Shown: piece by piece, positions 54,356 to 64,000 of the stretch
Layout: each line of letters begins with the position of its first letter
Numbering within the stretch: the stretch's first letter is position 1
Source: CAVORB01 sp963736235
GTDB taxonomy: Bacteria > Pseudomonadota > Gammaproteobacteria > Chromatiales > Chromatiaceae
Reading direction: 5' to 3'
Assembly (NCBI GenBank): GCA_963736235.1
Contig: CAVTOR010000032.1
Location: 1-64,000 of the forward strand
DNA length: 64,000 nucleotides
The notes under the pieces: model-generated
Told to the model about the DNA's origin: nothing
The model's input: the letters and a program-made list of their open reading frames with translations, nothing else
Databases searched by the model: none
Made by a program: the position numbers and the translations under genes

Positions 54356-54943
54356 ATGTCCAAAGCAATGAAGACCCTTCGCGCCTTGGGGCGTGCGGCC
54401 CCAATCGCGCTGACCCTCGCCATGATGGCCTCCTCGGCTCACGCCCTCGAAGAAGAGAGCTACTGGTACGCATCCGGTGATCCGACCGTTCCGGATGGCC
54501 AGTTGTGGACCACCAGCTATGGCGAGTGCTGGCAGAGCTCTTACCCGGATGGCCCCACCAACCTGCCTCCGTGCGTCGTCGAGGTGCCTGCCGAAGTCAC
54601 CGTGAAAATCAACTTCGAGTTCGATAAGTACATGGTGCCCGAGAACGTCGTCAACCGTGAGGTTGTCGCCGAGATCGACGACTACATCCAGAAGGTCCAG
54701 GCCACTCCCGAGCAGGAGTTCGTCACCGTCGTCGGCCACACCGACGCCAAGGGCTCCGACCAGTACAACATGGCGCTCGGCGAGCGCCGCGCGGATGCCG
54801 TGCGCAACTACATCATCGCGCAGGGCTATCCTGCGGACCAGGTCGGCCCTCCCGAGAGCCGCGGCAAGCGCGACCTGCTCCCGGACGTCGATCCCTTCTC
54901 CGTCGAGCAGCGCCGCGTCGTGCTCACCAAGACCGACATGTAA
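54356..54943 (+). CDS. OmpA family outer-membrane peptidoglycan-binding protein
   Basis: A 195-residue protein with a signal peptide (cleavage after AHA, residue 30) and an OmpA-like C-terminal domain (INFEFDKYMVPENV, VVGHTDAKGSDQYNMALGER, RRADAVRNYI). That domain binds peptidoglycan and anchors the envelope. The segment between (residues 31-80) is a short acidic and aromatic stretch with C58 and C73, which may form a disulfide. Start at ATG 54356, where the hydrophobic core follows at once. A strong terminator follows. Confidence 0.85.
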   Translation: MSKAMKTLRALGRAAPIALTLAMMASSAHALEEESYWYASGDPTVPDGQLWTTSYGECWQSSYPDGPTNLPPCVVEVPAEVTVKINFEFDKYMVPENVVNREVVAEIDDYIQKVQATPEQEFVTVVGHTDAKGSDQYNMALGERRADAVRNYIIAQGYPADQVGPPESRGKRDLLPDVDPFSVEQRRVVLTKTDM

Positions 54944-54989
54944 GGTCTTGTCGGCGACCGGGCGCATCCGCGCGCCGGTTGCTGAAGAG

Positions 54990-55021
54990 AACCGGCCACG
55001 ATCCTCGTGGCCGGTTTTTTT
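54990..55021 (+). terminator. rho-independent terminator after the OmpA-like gene
   Basis: A perfect 12-base-pair stem (AACCGGCCACGA, TCC loop, TCGTGGCCGGTT) runs directly into a run of T residues (the last stem bases plus five more). It ends where the convergent purB gene stops. Confidence 0.9.
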
Positions 55022-56451
55022 ATGCCTTCGGGTGGAGAAATCCCGCTGCCGCCCGAGAGGAGGCGCGAACCCCCTCCGCGTTTAGATCGCCTTGGCTTGG
55101 CTCGCCGCGTTTCCCGATGTACGAAACGGGGCTCAGCGCCTTGAGCTGTGCCTTCGCGGCCTCTGGGATCTCGAGTGTGTCGACGAAGCTTTCCATCTCC
55201 TCGCGCCCCAAACGGCTGGCCGCGCGTCAGCTCCTTGAGCTTCTCGTAGGGCCTATCGACCCCGTAGCGGCGCATCACCGTCTGGATGGGCTCGGCCAGC
55301 ACCTCCCAGTTCCCGTCAAGGTCCGCGGTCAACCGCTGCGGGTCCGCCTCCAGCTTGGAGATCCCTCGCAGGGCGGACTGCAGCGCGATGCTGGTGTGGG
55401 CAAACCCGACGCCCAGGTTGCGCAGCACCGTGGAGTCGGTCAGGTCGCGCTGCCAGCGTGAGACGGGCAGCTTCTGCGCCAGATGTCCGAGCAGGGCATT
55501 GGCGATCCCGAGATTGCCCTCGGCGTTCTCGAAATCGATCGGGTTGACCTTGTGGGGCATGGTCGAGGAGCCGATCTCGCCGGCCACGGTCTTCTGGCGG
55601 AAGTAGCCCAGCGAGATGTAGCCCCAGACGTCGCGGCAGAAGTCGATCAGGATGGTGTTGAAGCGGGCGATGGCGTCGAACAGCTCCGCCATGTAGTCGT
55701 GGGGCTCGATCTGGGTGGTGTAGGGGTTCCAGTCGAGACCGAAGGACTCCACGAAGCGCTGTGCGAAAGCCGGCCAGTCCAGGTCCGGATAGGCGGCGAG
55801 GTGGGCGTTGTAGTTGCCGACGGCGCCGTTGATCTTTCCCAGGAGCGGTACCCCGGCCACCTGATCGCGCTGGCGGACCAGCCGATGCACGACGTTGGCC
55901 ATCTCCTTGCCCAGGGTGGTGGGGGAGGCGGGCTGGCCATGGGTGCGCGAGAGCATGGGCAGATCGGCGAGATCGTGCGCGAGCGCGCGAACCGCGGCGA
56001 TGACCTCGTCCATCTGCGGGATCAGCACTTGGCCTCGGCCCTCGCGCAGCATCAGGGCGTGGGAGAGATTGTTGATGTCCTCGGAGGTGCAGGCGAAATG
56101 GATGAACTCGCTGACCGCTTCGAGCTCGGCGTTGCCGGCGATGCGCTCCTTGATGAAGTACTCGACCGCCTTGACGTCGTGGTTGGTCGTGCGCTCGATG
56201 TTCTTGACCCGGTGCGCGTCCTCCTCCGAGAAGTTCCCCGCGATCCCGTCCAGGATATTGCGGGCGTGGCCCGACAGGGGTGGTACCTCCGGAATCCCGG
56301 GATCGTCCGCCAGTGCCTGCAGCCAGCGCACCTCCACCAGAACGCGGTGCCGGATCAGGCCGAATTCGCTGAAGATCGGTCGCAGGTCCGCCGTCTTCGA
56401 TCCGTAACGCCCGTCCACGGGCGACACGGCCGTCAGCGTTGAAAGATCCAT
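55020..56451 (-). CDS. purB: adenylosuccinate lyase, frameshift near the 3' end
   Basis: PurB cleaves SAICAR and adenylosuccinate in purine synthesis. The first about 405 codons give the full core: TSEDINNLSHALML, SRTHGQPASPTTLGKEMANV, and the signature GSSTMPHKVNPIDFENAEGN. Near 55217 the frame shifts: removing one G from GGGG gives QPFGREEMESFVDTLE and a normal C-terminus (AKAQLKALSPVSYIG), ending at 55020. The signature and catalytic regions are upstream of the shift. Since purB is essential for purine prototrophy, a sequence error is likely. It follows acnA on the same strand. Confidence 0.88.
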
Positions 56452-56496
56452 GTTGTTGCTTCCCTCCGTTCGGAGTCGGGGCGGTTCAGGCCAATC

Positions 56497-59157
<2,661 letters not shown>

Positions 59158-59240
59158 GTGTGGATTCCGCCTGTGCGCTGGAACGAAACAAGGATTCTAA
59201 CGAAAAATAGACGACCGGGACGTTTACGCACGGAAGTGTG

Positions 59241-59272
59241 GACTATGCGAGCGATTTCCGCCTTGCATAGTC
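59241..59272. repeat. inverted repeat upstream of acnA
   Basis: GACTATGC (59241-59248) and GCATAGTC (59265-59272) form an 8-base inverted repeat with a 16-base gap, in the 142 bases between hflD and acnA. It could be an operator for acnA or a weak hairpin after hflD; neither is shown. Confidence 0.4.
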
Positions 59273-59299
59273 GGATTTAAGCGCGGGTAGGAGCGGCCC

Positions 59300-59926
59300 T
59301 CAGTGGCTGGATCTGCGCAGATACGCCTCGGCGCTGTCCAGCAGGCGTCTGCGTCCCAGCAGGATGGTCCAGCGGCTGCCTCCCACCTGCCGCCAAAGCC
59401 AGGCGGCGCGGATGCCCGCCAGCAGCATGGTCCGGATCCGGTTCTGATTGTCGGGGTTCTGCAGGTAGCCGGGCTCGCCCCGGACCATGATGCGCGGCTG
59501 CAGATTGCTGATGTTACCGCTGTAGATCTCCGCGAGGTGGGCCAGCAGATTGGGGTGGAGCATCGAGAAGTGCTCGAGCTTGGCGCGCGCCTCCTCGATC
59601 CCGTCGGCGATCTTCGCCACCAGGACCTTGCGTCCGGCGAGCACCCGTTCGAGCTTGAGCAGGGTGACGACGTAGCGCGTCAGCTCCAGGTCGCGGGGCT
59701 GCTTTCCGGTGAGCTGTCCGATCAGCTGGCGCACGCCTGGCGTCAGGACGCCGGGGTCGCCAAAGATGGCCCCGGTGCTCTCCGCGTCGGTCTGGAACAG
59801 GCTGTGGACGCATGGCGCCATGGTATCCGTGTCAACCGTACCCTTGCGGGCGATCTGGCGCACGCACAACGCGGCCTGATAGATGCCGGCGAGGGCGATG
59901 AGGCGGTCTTGGTCGTTGTAGGCCAT
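59300..59926 (-). CDS. hflD: high frequency lysogenization protein HflD homolog
   Basis: A 208-residue protein of the HflD family (E. coli YcfC). LIALAGIYQAALCVRQIA, LTRYVVTLLKLERVL and KLEHFSMLHPNLLAHLAEIY are conserved blocks. In E. coli it lies between mnmA and purB and influences lambda lysogeny; its normal role is uncertain. Here it follows mnmA on the same strand by 51 bases. Length agrees with the family. Confidence 0.9.
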   Translation of the reverse strand: MAYNDQDRLIALAGIYQAALCVRQIARKGTVDTDTMAPCVHSLFQTDAESTGAIFGDPGVLTPGVRQLIGQLTGKQPRDLELTRYVVTLLKLERVLAGRKVLVAKIADGIEEARAKLEHFSMLHPNLLAHLAEIYSGNISNLQPRIMVRGEPGYLQNPDNQNRIRTMLLAGIRAAWLWRQVGGSRWTILLGRRRLLDSAEAYLRRSSH

Positions 59927-59977
59927 GGTGGTGAAGGTCCAGATTTTTCGGGTTCGGGTTGTCGGGGGCTTGGGCGC

Positions 59978-61099
59978 TCAGTCTCTCGCCGCGCTCTCGA
60001 TGACGGCGCCGCCCAGGCATACGTCGGCGAGGTAGAAGACCACGGATTGCCCGGGTGCGACCGCTCGCTGCGGCCGGGGAAAGCTCACCTCGCACCGCGC
60101 GGCATCGATGTGTTCCACCCTGCATGCCTGCAGCGGCTGGCGATGGCGCAGCCGGGCCTGACAAGCGAACGGCGGTTCCGCCGGCGGACGCCCCGCGATC
60201 CAGTGCAGCTGACCGCCGCGGAGCCTGTTGCTCATCAGCAGGGGATGATCGTGTCCTTGCACCACGATGAGGGCATTGCGTTCCGGCTCCTTCGCGGCCA
60301 CGAACCAGGGTTCTTCCACGCTGCCCGCGACACCGCCGATCCCGAGTCCCTGGCGCTGTCCGATGGTGTAGTAGGCCAGGCCCTGGTGCTCGCCCAGGAC
60401 CGCGCCTTGCGGCGTTTCGATCGGCCCCGGCTCCCGCGGCAGCCAACGGGCGAGGAAATCTCGGAACCGGCGCTCGCCGATGAAGCAGATCCCGGTGCTG
60501 TCCTTCTTCTCGGAGACCGCCAAACCCGCGCGCCGGGCGAGGCCGCGCACCTCCTGCTTGCGGTAGCCGCTCCAGTGGGAACAGGCTGCGGGCGAGCTGC
60601 CCCTGATCCAGCCGGTGCAGAAAGTAGGTCTGATCTTTATCCGGGTCGGCCGCGAGGCGCAAGTGGAAACCTTGCTCACTCCGCCGCAATCCCCGCGTAG
60701 TGTCCGGTGGCGATGCGCGGGACGCCCAGCGCGAGGGCGTGATCCAGGAAGGCCCGGAACTTGATCTCCTGGTTGCAGAGGATGTCGGGGTTCGGCGTGC
60801 GCCCGGCCCGGTACTCCGAGAGGAAATAACTGAAGACGCGGTCCCAGTACTCTGCGGAAAAATTCACCGTGCGCAAGGGGATACCGAGGCGTTCGGCGAC
60901 GCGATCGGGCGTCCGCCAGGTCCGCGGCGGCGGCGCAGTACCCGGCGTCGTCGTCTTCCTCCCAGTTCTTCATGAACAACCCCTGCACCTCGTGTCCCTG
61001 CTCGAGCAGCAGCAGGGCGGCGACGGCGGAGTCCACGCCGCCGGAGAGGCCGACGATGACGGGTCCGCGGGGGTCGGTTCCGGAATGCGGATCGGGCAT
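59978..61099 (-). pseudogene. mnmA: tRNA-specific 2-thiouridylase, multiple frameshifts
   Basis: MnmA places sulfur at position 2 of the wobble uridine of tRNA-Lys, Glu and Gln. The PP-loop SGGVDSAVAALLL (residues 19-31) and FMKNWEEDDDAGYC are in the first frame. The middle region lies in two others: RTVNFSAEYWDRVFSYFLSE and GRTPNPDILCNQEIKF with the first catalytic cysteine (60676-60876), then DQTYFLHRLDQGQLARSLFP. From about 60570 the first frame resumes with YRKQEVRGLARRAGLA and STGICFIG, the second cysteine. So three single-base shifts (near 60905, 60685 and 60572) break one otherwise complete gene. One is a G too many in a GG pair. As mnmA is normally important for growth, sequence error is a serious possibility. 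Confidence 0.85.
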
Positions 61100-61264
61100 G
61101 AAGAACTGCGTCCGGCTTTGGGTGTCGATCTGTCCTGGCGGCGGTGCGCCGACCCGGCATGATACGGTCTGACGTCCCCTCGCGCATCACCGGGAGCGGG
61201 CGGTACGCAAGTCTCGATCCTGGATGCTAGACTCAAAACTTTGTTGCAACCGCGAAGAGACGAC

Positions 61265-62521
<1,257 letters not shown>

Positions 62522-62551
62522 CGCGGAGAGCGCTCGGACCGCAGCGGATGT

Positions 62552-62609
62552 CAGGGGCCGAAAGCCCCTGAATGGGTTTCGACGGGCGACGGCCCCGCGG
62601 GGTGGGGCC
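62552..62609. terminator. hairpins between convergent icd and cold-shock gene
   Basis: CAGGGGC-CGAAA-GCCCCTG (62552-62570) and GGCCCC...GGGGCC (62591-62609) are two stable stem-loops in the short space between converging genes. Neither has a good T run, so terminator function is only probable. Confidence 0.45.
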
Positions 62610-62620
62610 GCTGCCTCCGG

Positions 62621-62827
62621 TCAGAGCACGCGGTGCACCTTGGCCGCGTGCAAGCCCTTCGGGCCCTGGCTGATCTCGAATTCGACCTTCTGTCCTTCCT
62701 TCAGGGTCTTGTATCCGTCCATGTCGATCGCCGAGAAGTGGACGAAGACGTCTTCGTCTCGTCCATCGGGCTTCACGAACCCGTACCCCTTGGCATTGTT
62801 AAACCACTTCACAATACCCGTCATCAT
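62621..62827 (-). CDS. cold-shock domain protein
   Basis: A 68-residue single cold-shock domain. RNP1 is KGYGFVKPD and RNP2 is VFVHFSAI, both intact for single-strand nucleic-acid binding. GIVKWFNNAKGYGF is the family start. Among ATG/GTG codons at 62830, 62827 and 62824 I choose 62827, which stands seven bases after GGAGGAG. Its position opposite clpS-clpA is that of CspD in E. coli, so the same stationary-phase or replication-inhibitor role is possible but not shown. Confidence 0.9.
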   Translation of the reverse strand: MMTGIVKWFNNAKGYGFVKPDGRDEDVFVHFSAIDMDGYKTLKEGQKVEFEISQGPKGLHAAKVHRVL

Positions 62828-62929
62828 CACATCACTCCTCCGGGGGTTATCCGAGGCTTACCTCTGGCAGTCTTCAGGTTGTTATCCAGCGCGTTTGCTT
62901 GTGTCATCGATGCCGCGCCTTACCTGCGA

Positions 62930-62957
62930 AGTATAGTGAGCTGATTTCACTGGTCAA
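62930..62957 (-). promoter_or_regulatory. sigma-70 promoter of the cold-shock gene
   Basis: On the minus strand TTGACC (62957-62952), a 16-base spacer and TATACT (62935-62930). It predicts a leader of about 95 bases before the ATG, in keeping with the long leaders of cold-shock mRNAs. Confidence 0.65.
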
Positions 62958-63161
62958 ATTTGGTGGATTTGCCGGCTTGGCCGCACTTTGAAGAGCGGCA
63001 CGGGCGGTTGCTTTGGTGCGAGCCCCGGCAAGCATCGCGCGCGGGCCTCTGACGGGGGGAATGGCATTTCCACAATGGGTGCAACCCTTTTAGAAACGCG
63101 CGAAAGTCCCTACTCTATTAACCCGGAACGGCGTCGAATTTTGACTAGACTCGGAAGCAGA

Positions 63162-63485
63162 ATGAGCGGCCAGAACCCAAACGAGGAGCGTGAATCCGGG
63201 CTCTCGGTCCAGGAAGCCAGACCCAAGCTGAAGAAGCCGCCGTTGTTCAAGGTCCTGATCCTGAACGACGACTACACGCCCATGGAGTTCGTGGTGCAGG
63301 TGTTGGAGACCTTCTTTCGCATGAGTAGGGAGAAGGCGACGCAGGTCATGCTGCACGTGCATACGCGCGGCGTGGGCGTCTGCGGCGTCTTCACGCGGGA
63401 TATTGCCGAGACCAAGGTGTCACAGGTGAACGACTTCTCCCGCAGCCATCAGCACCCGCTGATGTGCACCATGGAGGAGGCCTGA
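63162..63485 (+). CDS. clpS: ATP-dependent Clp protease adaptor ClpS
   Basis: A 107-residue adaptor that delivers N-end-rule substrates to ClpAP. ILNDDYTPMEFVVQVLETFF and VHTRGVGVCGVFTRDIAETK are the conserved substrate-binding and ClpA-binding regions. Start at ATG 63162, just before the disordered N-terminal tail. The frame is open further upstream but without similarity. It is 152 bases before clpA, the usual order. Confidence 0.93.
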   Translation: MSGQNPNEERESGLSVQEARPKLKKPPLFKVLILNDDYTPMEFVVQVLETFFRMSREKATQVMLHVHTRGVGVCGVFTRDIAETKVSQVNDFSRSHQHPLMCTMEEA

Positions 63486-63637
63486 GGAGACGCGGATGGA
63501 TTCAGCGCTTCCCGCGTCACACGGATGTCGCGCTGATTTTGGCCAGGATGGCTAATAGTCAGCGTCTACCTAAGGGCCGGACGATAGAGGCATCGGTTGG
63601 CAATTAACGGGGTTCCTTTCCCGGGATCGAAGAGGCC

Positions 63638-64000
63638 ATGCTAAGCAAAGAGCTTGAATTCACGCTGAACCAGGCTTTCAAGGAAGCCCGTGAGAAGCAC
63701 CACGAGTACATGACCGTGGAGCACCTGCTGTTGTCCCTGCTCGACAACCCGACGGCGGCCAAGGTGCTGCGGGCCTGCGGCGCCAACACGGATCGATTGC
63801 GCAGCGAGGTCGCGACCTTCATCGAGGAGACCACCCCGGTCATTCCGCAGGAAGAAGGACGCGAGACGCAGCCCACCCTCGGTTTTCAGCGGGTGCTGCA
63901 GCGGGCGGTGTTCCACGTCCAATCGGCCGGGAAGAAGGAGGTGACCGGGGCCAATGTGCTGGTCGCCCTGTTTAGCGAGCAGGACTCCCAGGCCGTGTAT
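63638..64000 (+). CDS. clpA: ATP-dependent Clp protease ATP-binding subunit ClpA, 5' part
   Basis: The first 121 codons are in the window and the frame is open to the end. It shows the ClpA N-terminal domain: MLSKELEFTLNQAFKEAREK, YMTVEHLLLSLLDNPTAAKV and FQRVLQRAVFHVQSAGK. The N-domain binds ClpS. ATG 63638 has AGAGG a few bases upstream. The ATPase modules lie beyond the window. Confidence 0.95.
   Translation, partial: MLSKELEFTLNQAFKEAREKHHEYMTVEHLLLSLLDNPTAAKVLRACGANTDRLRSEVATFIEETTPVIPQEEGRETQPTLGFQRVLQRAVFHVQSAGKKEVTGANVLVALFSEQDSQAVY

Overview
The window is high-GC DNA from a gammaproteobacterium, most likely a sulfur-oxidising or purple-sulfur (Chromatiales-like) relative. That placement is an inference from gene order: roxA, purB, hflD, mnmA and icd lie in one neighbourhood as in E. 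coli, followed by a cold-shock gene divergent from clpS-clpA. There is no rRNA and no CRISPR array. Two tRNA genes (Cys, Leu-TAA) and one tRNA-Pro 3' half are present. Layout: 0-12.9 kb is mixed chromosomal DNA: a first AmmeMemoRadiSam-type radical SAM gene with DUF2905, a Janus/Ocnus-like protein, an AIR-synthase-like gene, an orphan Prim-Pol primase, sixA, an rtcA operon, a LysR/azoreductase pair, a glutathionyl-hydroquinone reductase and a broken methyltransferase. 12.9-17.7 kb is an island: a RelE/HigB-like toxin and NadS-like antitoxin, a tRNA-Pro half that looks like an attachment site, a primase-helicase of the TOTE conflict type, and a second copy of the toxin-antitoxin module whose toxin has a nonsense codon. 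17.8-21.2 kb holds a putP-type symporter, a NUDIX hydrolase, a glutamine amidotransferase and the two tRNAs. 21.5-29.6 kb is a two-gene operon: an enlarged pyruvate:ferredoxin oxidoreductase followed by a one-chain Nfn-type transhydrogenase fusion. 29.6-42.7 kb is an accessory region with three paralogous secreted FG-GAP/ASPIC-UnbV/Calx-beta proteins, a stand-alone copy of their C-terminal domain, and DNA repeats showing tandem duplication. 43.3-50.1 kb is a five-gene AmmeMemoRadiSam cluster. 50.1-54.9 kb has envelope and modification genes, and 55-64 kb is the housekeeping block. The most promising uncharacterised system is the 43.3-50.1 kb cluster. It joins a giant membrane protein (aminopropyltransferase-like, FMN-binding and NosR/NapH-like ferredoxin modules), a one-helix protein, an AmmeMemoRadiSam radical SAM enzyme, a tiny twin-arginine peptide and an exported Memo-AMMECR1 fusion, with overlapping or nearly touching genes. 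It reads like an electron-transfer and maturation pathway ending outside the cytoplasm. The PFOR-Nfn operon would pass electrons from 2-oxoacid oxidation through ferredoxin to NADPH. A recurring feature is single-base frameshifts, mostly at short homopolymers, in otherwise well conserved genes (rtcA, the methyltransferase, the second radical SAM gene, purB, mnmA, one FG-GAP gene and others). Several belong to genes normally needed for growth, so many are probably sequence errors rather than true pseudogenes. The nonsense codon in the second toxin copy is a substitution and is not explained that way.
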